A stretch of DNA of 36,990 nucleotides, taken from contig CANRFA010000013.1 in the NCBI GenBank assembly GCA_947629775.1, forward strand, positions 1 through 36,990, in the 5' to 3' direction. Positions within the stretch are counted from its first letter, which is position 1, and each line of letters opens with the position of its first letter. Below, one piece after another: positions 22,033 through 31,071 of the stretch. Under the pieces are notes generated by a model. That model searched no databases. It was not told the origin of the DNA and saw only the letters and a program-made list of their open reading frames with translations. Origin of the DNA: an uncultured Oscillospiraceae bacterium. GTDB lineage: Bacteria; Bacillota; Clostridia; Oscillospirales; Oscillospiraceae. The position numbers were made by a program, and so were the translations under genes.

Positions 22033-22971
22033 TCAGTGATAGAGGTAGCTTCCTCCCCCGATGAACTCCCGCAGCAGGGAGTCCCGGGCCACCAGCTCCG
22101 GGTCGATGGGCTCAAAGTAGCGGAAGGCCGCCATCAGCTGCATCAGTTCCTCGTGGCGCTCGTTCTCCTCGGGGACGGCGGCCAGCAGAGGCACGGCGTA
22201 GTTGCGCATGACGGACACCTCGTAGGGCAGGGAGGAGTCGAAGATCACGTCGGCCCTGTGCTTGTAGGGGGAGATATACAGCTTCTCGCCCCGGCGCACA
22301 TTGGCCCACATGTCCAGCGTCTGCTCCACCTCGGTGCCCCGGAAGTTGTAGTCCCGGACCGCCCGGCGGCTCAGCCGCATCCAGGTGCCCTTGAAGCGCA
22401 GGGCGCTGCCCTCCACCACGTTGGAGCGGGCGGAGATGTAGACCTTGGTGGCCTCCGGATGGCGGCCGGCGATGTCGTCGTTGAGGGCGTGGATGCCCTC
22501 GAAGATGGCAATCTCGCTCTTCCCCAGCTTCAGAGGCATCGCCAGGGTGTCGTTGCGCATCTGGCGGGCGAATTCGAATTTGGGAACCAGAATCTCCTCG
22601 CCCCGGGACAGGGCGTCGAAATGTTCGTCCAGAAGTTCCATGTCCAGGCACAGGGGGGACTCGTAGTCGATATCCCCCTCGGGCGTGCGGGGACAGGTAC
22701 GGCGGTTCATGGTCCGGAAGTAGTTGTCCATGGCCACGGCGTGGGACTTTACGCCCCGGCGCTCCAGCTCCTCCGCGATCTTCAGAGCCGTGGTGGTCTT
22801 TCCCGAGCCGGAAGGACCGGAGAGGAGCACCACAGGGCTTCTCTCCATGTTGGACAGAATCTTATCCGCCGCAAGAGCCACCCGATGCGTGTAGTTGTCG
22901 TCGCACTCCTGCAGAAAGGCGCGGACGTCCTGCTGGATGTGGCGGTTGATCTCCTGCAATTGGTAGGCCAT
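22033..22971 (-). CDS. Uridine kinase/phosphoribulokinase-family nucleoside kinase
   Basis: This 312-aa protein has a Walker A motif GPSGSGKTTT at residues 52-61 after an N-terminal helical region. The substrate-side block AMDNYFRTMNR (about 79-89), YESPLCLDMELL (about 103-114) and FEGIHALND (about 156-164) place it in the uridine kinase/phosphoribulokinase family. The longer Clostridia form often carries an N-terminal TGS domain, which is absent here. It most likely phosphorylates uridine or a related nucleoside for pyrimidine salvage; the exact substrate is not fixed by the sequence. AAGGAG precedes the ATG. It is the last gene of the operon. Confidence 0.88.
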   Translation of the reverse strand: MAYQLQEINRHIQQDVRAFLQECDDNYTHRVALAADKILSNMERSPVVLLSGPSGSGKTTTALKIAEELERRGVKSHAVAMDNYFRTMNRRTCPRTPEGDIDYESPLCLDMELLDEHFDALSRGEEILVPKFEFARQMRNDTLAMPLKLGKSEIAIFEGIHALNDDIAGRHPEATKVYISARSNVVEGSALRFKGTWMRLSRRAVRDYNFRGTEVEQTLDMWANVRRGEKLYISPYKHRADVIFDSSLPYEVSVMRNYAVPLLAAVPEENERHEELMQLMAAFRYFEPIDPELVARDSLLREFIGGGSYLYH

Positions 22972-23023
22972 AACCTTCTCCTTTCCCGTACGTCGGCATT
23001 GAACATGCCGGAAACACGCCGCG

Positions 23024-24517
23024 TCAGCGGCCGTAGAAGGCCGGAATCTCCCGTTTCTTCTCCAGAACCCGGTCCAGCATCGCCAGATAGTCGTGGGGAT
23101 ATTTGGGATTGGACACCCGGACGATCCGTCCGCTGTCCCGGTCCACCAGTTTGGTTACGCCCCCGCCGCCCACCGAAATCACGGTGTGCAGCTCCTCCAT
23201 CATGGCGATGTTGTAGAGATTTCCGGTCCCCGGCAGACACCAGCCCACGTTTTCCAGCGAGCCGGACATGTATTTCTGCCGGTAGAGGTAATAAGGAACA
23301 AAGCCCGCCTGGCGCAGCCGCTCCAGAGAGGCGTCCACCATGGCGGCCGTCTCTTCTCCGGAGGGCAGGGCCCCTCCCTCCTCCATGAGGCGGGAGCCCT
23401 TCTTCAGCGCCAGGGTGTGGACAGTGATGTTCTCCGGACCCATGGCCAGCACTCCGTCCAGGGAGGCGAGGAATCCCTCCACGCTGTCCCGGGGCAGTCC
23501 GGCGATCAGGTCCATGTTCACGCAGGCGAAGCCCGCTTCCCGGGCCAGCTCCATGGCGCGGACAATATCCCGGGCCGTATGCCGGCGGCCGATGGCCTCC
23601 AGCACTTCGTCCCGCAGGGTCTGGGGGTTGATGGAGATGCGCCCGATGCCCTGCCGGGCCAGAACGGCCAGCTTTTCCCGGGTAATGGTATCCGGCCGCC
23701 CCGCCTCCACCGTGTACTCCGTACACCCCTCCAGAGGCAGCGCCGCCCGGCAGCGGTCCAGAAGCCGGTCCATCTGCGCGGCGGTCAGGGTGGTCGGGGT
23801 CCCTCCGCCCATGTAGAGGGTGCGCACCCGCAGCCCCGTCTCCCGCAGAAGGGCGCCGGTGGCGTCCAGTTCGGTCTCCAGAGCCTCCAGATAGGGTTCG
23901 ATCAGGCGCAGCGTCCGCCCGGCGTCCGCCGAGACGAACGAGCAGTAGGCGCAGCGGGTGGGGCAGAAGGGAATCCCGATGTACAGCGACACCTCTCCCT
24001 CCCGCAGAGACCGGTCCGCCTCCAGACTGGCCAGGGCGCAGTCCGTCGCCAGACGGGCCCGGACCGGCGAGACATGGTACTCCCGCTCCAGTTCCCGCGC
24101 GGCCTCCTCCGCCGTGGCGCCCGCGCGCATGGCGCGGGTGGGCAGTTTCACCGGGCGCACCCCGGTCAGGGCGCCCCAGGGGGGCTCCCGGCCCAGCAGG
24201 GCGGTCCCCGCCTGGTAAAACGCCAGCTTCAGCGCGTGCTGCACCGCGTGGTAGACCTGCTCCGGCGGCGCGTCCAGCTGTCCGCCGGGAAACACGGAGC
24301 GTCCCTCCCGGAGTTCGCCCTGGCGGGCGACCCGGGCGGTCAGGACGGCCTGGTCTCCCTCCCGGGAAAGGGCGAACAGCGCCCCGTTCTCCAGAACCGG
24401 AGGGAGTTCCGGGGGATACTCCGGCCGCTCGCCGGGAAACAGCGTGAGCATCATCTGCTCCGCCGCGTAGCGATAGCGCTCTCCCTGCCAGGGGCCGGGC
24501 TCAAAAAAGAGCTGCAT
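23024..24517 (-). CDS. hemZ: Radical-SAM coproporphyrinogen dehydrogenase HemZ
   Basis: This 497-aa radical SAM protein resembles HemZ, the anaerobic coproporphyrinogen III oxidase-like enzyme of Firmicutes. The cluster motif CPTRCAYC binds the [4Fe-4S] cluster through Cys185, Cys189 and Cys192, after an N-terminal domain of about 175 residues typical of HemZ. MGGGTPTTLTAAQMD follows the cluster loop, as in HemN-type enzymes. The C-terminal part has YYLYRQKYMSGSLENVGW and YNIAMMEELHTVISVG. No other haem synthesis gene is near, and HemZ-like proteins may have other roles, including haem handling. The position downstream of the MBL hydrolase and dtd is conserved in many Clostridia. Confidence 0.93.
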   Translation of the reverse strand: MQLFFEPGPWQGERYRYAAEQMMLTLFPGERPEYPPELPPVLENGALFALSREGDQAVLTARVARQGELREGRSVFPGGQLDAPPEQVYHAVQHALKLAFYQAGTALLGREPPWGALTGVRPVKLPTRAMRAGATAEEAARELEREYHVSPVRARLATDCALASLEADRSLREGEVSLYIGIPFCPTRCAYCSFVSADAGRTLRLIEPYLEALETELDATGALLRETGLRVRTLYMGGGTPTTLTAAQMDRLLDRCRAALPLEGCTEYTVEAGRPDTITREKLAVLARQGIGRISINPQTLRDEVLEAIGRRHTARDIVRAMELAREAGFACVNMDLIAGLPRDSVEGFLASLDGVLAMGPENITVHTLALKKGSRLMEEGGALPSGEETAAMVDASLERLRQAGFVPYYLYRQKYMSGSLENVGWCLPGTGNLYNIAMMEELHTVISVGGGGVTKLVDRDSGRIVRVSNPKYPHDYLAMLDRVLEKKREIPAFYGR

Positions 24518-24555
24518 GACCGCTCATCCCCCTCTCCATCGCTTCCCCGCGGACT

Positions 24556-25170
24556 TCAGTGCCGCAGGGCCTCCATCAGGTACGGATTGTATTTGCGCTC
24601 GTTGGCCAGCGTGGAGGTCCGGTCGTGGCCGGGACAGACGTGGAAGTTGCCCTCCAGCTGGCCCAGACGCTTCAGGGACTCCATGATCTCCTTATAACTG
24701 CCCCCGGGCAGATCCGTGCGTCCGCAGGAGCCGCAGAAGAGGGTGTCGCCCGTAAAGAGGACGTCGCCCACCTGCAGCGTCACGGAGCCGGGGGAGTGGC
24801 CGGGCGTGTGCATCACATGGATGGTCAGGGTGCCCAGCGTCAGGGTATCGCCCTCGTCGTAAAACTTCAGACCCTCCACGTTGCCCGCCAGGGGGTACAG
24901 GTGGCTGCCCGCCCCCTTCGCGTCCGCCTCGTGGATATAGATCTCCGCCTCCGGATAGACCCGGTGCAGCGAGGGCACCGCGGTGGTGTGATCGTAGTGC
25001 CCGTGGGTCAGAAGAATCATCTTCACCTCGGCCCCGACCTCTTCCGCGGCCTCCTGGATGGCCTCCGCCTCGTCGCCGGGATCGATGATGGCCATCACGC
25101 TGGTATCCGTATCCACCAGGAAATAGCAGTTGGTCATGATGTCGCCAACCTGCATGATTTTCACTTTCAT
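24556..25170 (-). CDS. MBL-fold metallohydrolase (glyoxalase II-like)
   Basis: This 204-aa protein has the metallo-beta-lactamase fold. The metal ligands are THGHYDH (His56, His58, Asp60, His61), His125 in HTPGHSPG, Asp142 in FTGDTLF and His182 in CPGHDRTST. The GDTLFCGSCGRTD block is typical of hydroxyacylglutathione hydrolase-like proteins of Firmicutes such as YqgX/BaeB. The natural thioester or other substrate is unknown, and it lacks the extra C-terminal domain of classical glyoxalase II. The start at 25170 is set by GAGGAGGAG upstream. It lies 64 bases after dtd. Confidence 0.92.
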   Translation of the reverse strand: MKVKIMQVGDIMTNCYFLVDTDTSVMAIIDPGDEAEAIQEAAEEVGAEVKMILLTHGHYDHTTAVPSLHRVYPEAEIYIHEADAKGAGSHLYPLAGNVEGLKFYDEGDTLTLGTLTIHVMHTPGHSPGSVTLQVGDVLFTGDTLFCGSCGRTDLPGGSYKEIMESLKRLGQLEGNFHVCPGHDRTSTLANERKYNPYLMEALRH

Positions 25171-25234
25171 GTCCGTCTCCTCCTCTTCGTAACTCCGCCC
25201 GTCCCTCTGTCCGGACGGTACGTCTTTCGGCCGG

Positions 25235-25678
25235 TCAGGCCCGCTCCACATCAAAGAGAATCGTCACGGGTCCGTCGTTGACGGAAGCCACTTTCATGTC
25301 CGCGCCAAAGCGGCCGTGTTCCACCCGGAACCCCTTCTCCCGGCAGCGGGCCAGAAAGCGTTCGTAGAGCGGAACGGCCAGCTCCGGCTTCGCCGCATGG
25401 GAAAACCCCGGCCGCCGGCTGGAGACATCCGCGTAGAGGGTGAACTGGGAGATCACCAGCAGGGAGCCCCCTACCTGGCTCAGATCCCGGTTCATCTTCC
25501 CCCTGTCGTCCTCGAAGACCCGCAGGTTGCAGACCTTATCGGCCAGTCTGTCGCAGATGGCCTCCGTGTCCTGGGGACCGACGCCCAGCAGAACCAGAAA
25601 GCCCGTCTCAATGGCGCCCTCCACCGCGCCGTCAATGGTCACGGAGGCGGAGGTCACCCGGGTCACAACCGCTCGCAT
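25235..25678 (-). CDS. dtd: D-aminoacyl-tRNA deacylase
   Basis: This 147-aa protein removes D-amino acids, and often glycine, wrongly attached to tRNA. The active-site motif SQFTLYAD is at about residues 77-84 with the key Thr, and the second signature NDGPVTI (about 134-140) is the cross-subunit Gly-Pro motif. SRRPGFSHAA lies between them. The length is exactly typical. AAAGGAG precedes the start, 15 bases after the relA stop codon. The relA-dtd order is common in Firmicutes. Confidence 0.97.
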   Translation of the reverse strand: MRAVVTRVTSASVTIDGAVEGAIETGFLVLLGVGPQDTEAICDRLADKVCNLRVFEDDRGKMNRDLSQVGGSLLVISQFTLYADVSSRRPGFSHAAKPELAVPLYERFLARCREKGFRVEHGRFGADMKVASVNDGPVTILFDVERA

Positions 25679-25693
25679 ACACAGACTCCTTTG

Positions 25694-27937
25694 CTATTTC
25701 CCGGCGGAGCGGGAGACATAATAGACGCCCTGGATGTTGCGCAGGCGGCTGATGACGCTGTCCAGTTCCTTCCGGTCCCGGACCTCCAGGCTGATGCTGA
25801 CGGTGGCGTGTCCGTCCGGCAGCGCCTTCGCGGAGAGGGCGCTCACCTTTACCTTGGCGGCGGAGAGCGCCATGGCCACATCCAGCGCCAGTCCGTCCCG
25901 GTCCCGGGCGGACAGTTCCAGAGAGGTGCGGTAGTTGGGCAGTCCCTTTTCCACCCAGGAGACGCTGATCCAGCGGTTTTCCTCGCCGGGCTTGCGCCGG
26001 CTGGGGGAGGCGTTGGGGCAGTCCTGCCGATGGACCGAAACCCCGTAGCCCCGGGTGATATATCCCACCACCGGGTCGCCGGGAACCGGCGTGCAGCACT
26101 TGGCGAACTTCACCAGGCAGTTGCCCATCCCCTCTACAATAATACCGGATTCCGAGCGGATATTCCGGGTGTCCGCCAGACCCGCCGCCGGTTTGGGCGC
26201 CGTATTGGCCGGCACCACCACGCTCTCCTCCAGGGTCCGGGCGGCCTGGGCGGCCTTTTCCGCCTGCAGACGGCCCAGCCGCAGCAGCTCGTCCCGCACC
26301 CGGGCCACCGTCTTGGCGGCCGTGGTGCCGCCATACCCGATGGACGCGTACATCTCGTCCAGCGTCCCGAAGCGCACCTTCTGCAGAATGTGGGGCAGCA
26401 CCTCCGGCGCCGTGACGGCGGAGAGGGGGATCTTGGTGTGGCGCAGCTCCGACTCGAAAGCGGCCCGGCCGGTGGCGATGTTCTCGTCCCGCCGCTCCCG
26501 CTTGAACCACTGCCGGATCTTGTTGCGGGCCTCGCTGGACTGGCAGATGTTCAGCCAGTCCCGGCTGGGGCCCTTGCCGGACTTGGAGGTGACGATCTCC
26601 ACGATGTCCCCGTTGGAGAGAACGAAGTCGAAGGGGACCATGCGCCCGTTGACCCGGGCGCCCACCATGTGGTTGCCCACCTCCGAGTGAATGCTGTAGG
26701 CGAAGTCGATGGGCGTAGCCCGGGTGGGAAGGCTCTTCACATCGCCGTTGGGCGTAAAGACAAAGACCTCGTCGGCGAACATGTCCACCTTCAGGCTGTG
26801 GACGAACTCCTCCGCGTCCGAGTCCTGCTGGTTCTCCAGCAGCCGGCGGATCCACTCGAAGTCCGCCTCGGTGCCCAGCTTGCGGTTCGCCATCCCCTGC
26901 TTGTACTTCCAGTGGGCGGCGATGCCGTACTCGGCGGTGCGGTGCATCTCCCAGGTGCGGATCTGCACCTCGAAGGGGATGCCCTCCCGCCCGATGACCG
27001 TGGTGTGGAGGGACTGATACATGTTGGGCTTGGGGGTGCCGATGTAGTCCTTGAAGCGGCCCAGCACCGGCTTGAACATGTCGTGGATGCAGCCCAGCAC
27101 GTTGTAGCACTCGGGAATGTCGTCCACGATCACCCGGAAGGCGTAGAGATCGAAGATCTCGTCCAGCGTCTTGTTCTGGGTAAACATCTTCCGGTAGATG
27201 GAGTAGATGTGCTTCACCCGGCCGTACACCGCGCAGTGGAGGCCCTCCCGGCTCAGCCGCTGCTGAATGCGCTGCTGGATGGCGGCCAGAAACTCGTCGT
27301 GGGCGGAGGAGCGCTCGGTGAGCTCGTCCTCGATCTCCTTATACCCTACGGGGTCCAGATACCGCAGCGAGAGGTCCTCCAGCTCCCACTTCATCTTCTG
27401 CATGCCCAGGCGATGGGCCAGGGGGGCGTAGATCTCCATGGTCTCCAGGCTCTTCTCCCGCTGTTTCCGGGGAGACTGATACTCCATGGTGCGCATGTTG
27501 TGCAGCCGGTCGCAGATCTTGATGAGGATCACCCGGATGTCCTGGGCCATGGCCAGGAGCATCTTGCGCAGGTTCTCCATCTGCTCCTCTTCCTTGGTGA
27601 CGTACTGCACCCGGGACAGCTTGGTGACGCCCTCCACCAGAGCCGCCACCGGTTCCCCGAATTTACGGCTGATGTCCTGGTGGGTGGCCTCCGTATCCTC
27701 GATGCAGTCGTGGAGCAGGGCGGCAATGACCGAATCCACATCCAGTTCCAGGTCGGCGACAATGTCCGCCACAGCCAGAGGATGAATGATGTAGGGCTCG
27801 CCGCTCTTGCGGCGCTGCCCGTTGTGGGCCTTGTCGGCATAGGAAAAGGCGGAAAACAGCCGCCGGCTGTCCAGGGTGGGGGTATAGCGGCTGACCTTTT
27901 CTTCCAGAGCGTGATAGCGCTCTAATATGGGATCCAT
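25694..27937 (-). CDS. relA: Bifunctional (p)ppGpp synthetase/hydrolase
   Basis: This 747-aa long RSH protein makes and breaks the stringent-response alarmone (p)ppGpp in response to uncharged tRNA on ribosomes. The N-terminal HD hydrolase domain has an intact HD at about 76-77 followed by ED at 80-81, so hydrolase activity is expected. The synthetase domain has the YQSLHTTVIG block at about residue 308-317. The TGS domain starts at FVFTPNGDVKSLPTRATPIDFAYSIH. A zinc-finger-like region with CCTPVPGDPVVGY and a C-terminal ACT domain follow. The length is normal. Recognising both active domains makes a Rel-type enzyme more likely than a synthetase-only RelA. Confidence 0.97.
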   Translation of the reverse strand: MDPILERYHALEEKVSRYTPTLDSRRLFSAFSYADKAHNGQRRKSGEPYIIHPLAVADIVADLELDVDSVIAALLHDCIEDTEATHQDISRKFGEPVAALVEGVTKLSRVQYVTKEEEQMENLRKMLLAMAQDIRVILIKICDRLHNMRTMEYQSPRKQREKSLETMEIYAPLAHRLGMQKMKWELEDLSLRYLDPVGYKEIEDELTERSSAHDEFLAAIQQRIQQRLSREGLHCAVYGRVKHIYSIYRKMFTQNKTLDEIFDLYAFRVIVDDIPECYNVLGCIHDMFKPVLGRFKDYIGTPKPNMYQSLHTTVIGREGIPFEVQIRTWEMHRTAEYGIAAHWKYKQGMANRKLGTEADFEWIRRLLENQQDSDAEEFVHSLKVDMFADEVFVFTPNGDVKSLPTRATPIDFAYSIHSEVGNHMVGARVNGRMVPFDFVLSNGDIVEIVTSKSGKGPSRDWLNICQSSEARNKIRQWFKRERRDENIATGRAAFESELRHTKIPLSAVTAPEVLPHILQKVRFGTLDEMYASIGYGGTTAAKTVARVRDELLRLGRLQAEKAAQAARTLEESVVVPANTAPKPAAGLADTRNIRSESGIIVEGMGNCLVKFAKCCTPVPGDPVVGYITRGYGVSVHRQDCPNASPSRRKPGEENRWISVSWVEKGLPNYRTSLELSARDRDGLALDVAMALSAAKVKVSALSAKALPDGHATVSISLEVRDRKELDSVISRLRNIQGVYYVSRSAGK

Positions 27938-27967
27938 ACGTGCATCACCTTATCCGAATCGTGGGGG

Positions 27968-30025
27968 TTACGTTTCGTCCATCATTTCCCGCAGGCGGAT
28001 CATGATCTCGGAGGCCTCCAGATCCACCTTCTGTTCCCAGCTGCGCAGCGTGATCTGCAGCCGGTCCACCCGGCGGTTGAGGAGAATGAGGCCCCGCTCC
28101 TCCAGCACATCCAGACACAGCAGGGTCCGCACGGCGGTCTCCTTCCTGCGGGTACGGCGGGAGACAGCCCGGTTTATGCGGCGCAGATCCCCTTCCACCG
28201 GAGAGGCCACGGAGGACTGCCGCTCCAGCCAGCGCCACAGAACGGCGAAATCCCTGCGGGAGGGCCGAAGGAAGCGGGCCTCCTCCGGGGTCAGAGCCTC
28301 TCCCCGGGCAAAGCGGTCGTAGATGGCCCTCTCCATGGCGGCCCGGGTGGGCGCCTGGCGCAGGTCTGTCACCTGCAGCTGCACGGCGTGCCTGCCGCGG
28401 AAATCGTTGATCTGGGGGGTAAAGGTCAGGTCCACCCGGCTGCCTGGTGCCGGAGCGAAGTCCGTATCCCCCGCGGAGAACCAGATGGCCTCCATCGGGG
28501 TCCCCCGGCAGTCCAGACGCAGCTTCAGATGCCGGCCCTGTCCCACCCGGGACATGGAGGTAATCGGCGCGCCGGACATCAGAAAGACGGGGCGGGGATT
28601 GCCCGCTCCCCAGGGAGCCAGCAGATCCAGACTCTCCACCGCTTCCGCCGTCAGATCCTGGGGCTTCACCTCGCAGTCCACCTGGAGAACCGGGGCGCTG
28701 GCCGGAAAGGCCGCCATTCCCTGGCGCAGGGCCTGCGTGAGGGCGGGGATGTTCTCCTCCCGGACCGTGAACCCGGCCGCCATGGCGTGACCGCCGTAGC
28801 TGTCCAGCAGAGGCGCGCAGCTCTTCAGCAGCTCGAAGAGGTTCGCGCCGCCCCAGGAGCGGGCGGAGCCCCGGCCCATGCCGTTCTCCAGGCAGATCAT
28901 GAACGCGGGGCAACCGTAGCGCTCCGCCAGGCGGGAGGCCACGATGCCCACCACCCCCTGATGCCAGCCCGCTCCCACCAGAACCAGGGGGCTCTCCTGG
29001 GGGTGCGCGTCCAGCTGCGCCACGCACTGGCTGCAGATCTGCACTTCGATCTCCTGCCGCTCCGCGTTCAGACGGCACAGCCGCTCGGCCAGCTCGTCCG
29101 CCCGGCGGGGATCCCGGGTCAGGAGCAGCTCTTCCGCCACCGCCGCCTCTCCCATCCGCCCCGCGGCGTTGATGCGGGGGGCCAGCGTGAATCCGAGAGA
29201 GATGGAGTTGAGGGAGCGCTCGTTCAGATTGGCCCTCTGAAGCAGGCGGCTGATCCCCAGGCGCCGGGGCGGGTTCAGATCCCGCAGCCCCAGGCTGACA
29301 ATCACCCGGTTCTCCCCCGTCATGGGCATCACATCGGCCACCGTACCCAGGGCCGCCAGATCCCGGTGGGTACGGAAGACGGAACCGGCCCGCCCGGGTC
29401 CGGCCACCGCCATCGCCAGCTTCAGGGCGACCCCTACCCCCGCCAGGCCTTTGAAGGGGTACGGGCAGTCCGGCCGGCGGGGATCCACCACGGCCACCGC
29501 GTCCGGAATTCTGTCCTGACACTCGTGATGGTCCGTAATGATCACGTCCACGCCCCGGCTGCGGGCAAAGTCGGTCTCCTCGATGGCGGTGATGCCGCAG
29601 TCCACGGTGACCAGCAGGGTCACTCCCTGCTCCGCCAGAGAGAGGATCGCGTCCCGGTTCAGACCGTACCCTTCCGCCAGACGGCCCGGAATATAGGTGA
29701 TCGCCCGGGCCCCCATCCAGGTGAGAGCCTGGCTCAGCAGCACCGTGGCGGTGATGCCGTCCACATCGTAGTCTCCGTAGATGGCGATCTGTTCCCGGGA
29801 CGCGATGGCCTTCCGGATCCGGGCCACCGCCCGGTCCATGTCCCGCAGCCGCAGAGGATCCAGCAGAGGTTCGCAGCCGGGCGTCAGCAGGCGCCGGGCC
29901 TCGTCCGGGTTCTGCACGCCCCGGGCCGCCAGCACGGCAGCCAGCAGCGGCGGGATGCCCGCTCCCTCCAGGGCGGCTCTCGCCTCGGGATGAGCGGGAG
30001 AAAGCTTCCATTGACTGTACTTCAT
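27968..30025 (-). CDS. recJ: Single-strand DNA exonuclease RecJ
   Basis: This 685-aa protein is RecJ, the 5'-to-3' single-strand exonuclease of recombination and mismatch/base-excision repair. The DHH phosphoesterase motifs are IYGDYDVDG at 82-90, VDCGI at about 141-145 and TDHHE at 164-168. The DHHA1 part has GRGSARSWGGANLFELL and SYGGHAMAAG, the GGHxxAAG motif. An OB-fold follows, and an extra C-terminal domain of about 110 residues with Arg-rich helices (PSRRDFAVLWRWLERQ), seen in Firmicutes RecJ, ends the protein. The start at 30025 is chosen because GGGGAGGTG lies just before MKYSQWKL; the open frame continues upstream past the promoter. It is the first gene of a six-gene operon. Confidence 0.95.
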   Translation of the reverse strand: MKYSQWKLSPAHPEARAALEGAGIPPLLAAVLAARGVQNPDEARRLLTPGCEPLLDPLRLRDMDRAVARIRKAIASREQIAIYGDYDVDGITATVLLSQALTWMGARAITYIPGRLAEGYGLNRDAILSLAEQGVTLLVTVDCGITAIEETDFARSRGVDVIITDHHECQDRIPDAVAVVDPRRPDCPYPFKGLAGVGVALKLAMAVAGPGRAGSVFRTHRDLAALGTVADVMPMTGENRVIVSLGLRDLNPPRRLGISRLLQRANLNERSLNSISLGFTLAPRINAAGRMGEAAVAEELLLTRDPRRADELAERLCRLNAERQEIEVQICSQCVAQLDAHPQESPLVLVGAGWHQGVVGIVASRLAERYGCPAFMICLENGMGRGSARSWGGANLFELLKSCAPLLDSYGGHAMAAGFTVREENIPALTQALRQGMAAFPASAPVLQVDCEVKPQDLTAEAVESLDLLAPWGAGNPRPVFLMSGAPITSMSRVGQGRHLKLRLDCRGTPMEAIWFSAGDTDFAPAPGSRVDLTFTPQINDFRGRHAVQLQVTDLRQAPTRAAMERAIYDRFARGEALTPEEARFLRPSRRDFAVLWRWLERQSSVASPVEGDLRRINRAVSRRTRRKETAVRTLLCLDVLEERGLILLNRRVDRLQITLRSWEQKVDLEASEIMIRLREMMDET

Positions 30026-30160
30026 GGGCGGCACCTCCCCGGGTCGCTCCGAATCCCATATACGGCGCGATGGGAGCCGGAAACATCCGTTATTACCATT
30101 TAACGGCTGCTTTTCCTGTTTCCGATACGCAGACAGGTCCCGCAGCCGGTATCCTGTCAT

Positions 30161-30188
30161 TATAGCACAGCGGGCATGCCCCCTTCAA
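30161..30188 (-). promoter_or_regulatory. Promoter of the recJ-relA-dtd operon
   Basis: On the minus strand TTGAAG (30188-30183), a 16-base spacer and a perfect TATAAT (30166-30161) lie about 136 bases upstream of recJ. A perfect 10-bp palindrome, GGGCATGCCC (30174-30183), sits in the spacer and touches the -35 box, a possible operator. Confidence 0.78.
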
Positions 30189-30249
30189 GATGAAATCCCC
30201 GCCAGTCCTCCTTTTTTTCCGGCGCCTCCCGTCCCCCGCCGCTCCCCGC

Positions 30250-30278
30250 TTGTCAGAAGAGGCCTCTTATGCTAGAAT
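30250..30278 (+). promoter_or_regulatory. sigmaA-type promoter for the PaaI-type thioesterase
   Basis: TTGTCA (30250-30255), a 17-base spacer and TAGAAT (30273-30278) lie 35 bases upstream of the start codon. It diverges from the recJ promoter about 60 bases away. Confidence 0.82.
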
Positions 30279-30313
30279 GAGCCATCCAACCCGGTACCGA
30301 AGGAGCGTTTTTC

Positions 30314-30748
30314 ATGTCCGAATCCATCCGTTCCGCCGCCGATCTGGTGGTCAACCGGCCCCACCAGTTCTCCTATGAGAACGGGATCGCGGTCACCCGC
30401 CTGGAGCCCGGCCTGTGCGAAGGGGAGCTGACCATCGGCCCGGACTCCATCAATCCCCACGGCACCGTCCACGGAGGGGCCCTCGCCACCCTGGCGGACA
30501 CCGTCTCCGGCTGCTGCGCCTGTTCCCGGGGCGGAAGCTGCGTGACCGCCACCAGCACCATGGAGTTCCTGCGCCCCGCCACCGGAACGAAGATCCGCTG
30601 CCGGGCCACCCCGAAAAAGCTGGGGCGCACCCTCTCCGTGGTCCAGTTCTCCATGACGGACGACCGGGACGCTCTGGTGGCCACCGGGACCTTCACCTTC
30701 TGCATGCTCTGGGACCGGCCCGCCGCGGTTGTGGCAGACTCTGGATAA
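30314..30748 (+). CDS. PaaI-family hotdog thioesterase
   Basis: This 144-aa hotdog-fold protein belongs to the PaaI/YbgC-like acyl-CoA thioesterase group. The signature INPHGTVHGGALATLADTVSG (about 51-71, given here only as a region with HG and the Asp of ADT) is the conserved helix and active-site loop, and TSTMEFLRPATGTKIRC (about 80-96) supplies the central strands. The substrate may be an aryl- or medium-chain acyl-CoA and is not determined by the sequence. AAGGAG precedes the ATG. The stop is only eight bases before the -35 box of the lysine riboswitch promoter, with no terminator between, so some read-through is possible. Confidence 0.92.
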   Translation: MSESIRSAADLVVNRPHQFSYENGIAVTRLEPGLCEGELTIGPDSINPHGTVHGGALATLADTVSGCCACSRGGSCVTATSTMEFLRPATGTKIRCRATPKKLGRTLSVVQFSMTDDRDALVATGTFTFCMLWDRPAAVVADSG

Positions 30749-30755
30749 ATAATTC

Positions 30756-30784
30756 TTGACAGATTTGGTGGATGGTGCTACAAT
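30756..30784 (+). promoter_or_regulatory. Strong promoter of the lysine riboswitch-nhaC unit
   Basis: A perfect TTGACA (30756-30761), a 17-base spacer and TACAAT (30779-30784) precede the riboswitch. Transcription should start near 30791. Confidence 0.9.
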
Positions 30785-30808
30785 TTCTCCAGTTTCAGAC
30801 AAGGAATC

Positions 30809-30967
30809 GGATAGAGGCGCGGTTTTCATGCGTAGAGCGGGACGAAAAGCCTGGCAGGCTCCCGCCCGAGAGGGGAAACCGCCGAAGGAGAGACCGGCCG
30901 CCCGCCCTCTCTCCTGGGCTCCGGGAGAATATCCCGGAGACTGTCACCTGAGAGTGGAGCGCTATCC
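30809..30967 (+). promoter_or_regulatory. Lysine (L-box) riboswitch aptamer
   Basis: The 159-base stretch has the conserved landmarks of the lysine riboswitch in order: GATAGAGGCGC at the 5' end of P1 and J1/2 (30810-30820), GGGGAAACCGCCGAAGG near 30877-30893, the CTGGGCTCC turn near 30914-30922, then ACTGTCAC (30940-30947), GTGGAGCGCTATCC (30954-30967). P1 pairs 30809-30814 with 30962-30967. It binds L-lysine, and the downstream transporter gene agrees with this. Binding residues lie in the five-way junction formed by these blocks. Confidence 0.95.
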
Positions 30968-30998
30968 AGAGATCCCACCTTCGAGGGATGCTGGTTTT

Positions 30999-31028
30999 GC
31001 CGTTGGCGCTCTGCGTCAGCGGCTTTTT
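30999..31028 (+). terminator. Riboswitch-controlled terminator before nhaC
   Basis: A 10-bp stem (30999-31008 with 31014-31023, two G-U pairs) and a 5-base loop are followed by five Us. Bases 31004-31013 of its 5' arm and loop can instead pair for ten bases with 30955-30964 at the 3' end of the aptamer. That antiterminator is exclusive with P1, so lysine binding should cause termination (an OFF switch). Confidence 0.9.
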
Positions 31029-31071
31029 CGCGCAAGGAGAGAAATCTGACCATATTGTGGAGGGATCGTAC

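Noticed and set aside
25316-27925. An 869-codon open frame opposite relA and dtd
   Set aside because: Shadow of relA and dtd; low-complexity His/Gly/Leu-rich product with no family motifs.
30026-30160. A longer RecJ start at 30160
   Set aside because: It would start at the promoter -10 box, and a good binding site precedes the ATG at 30025.
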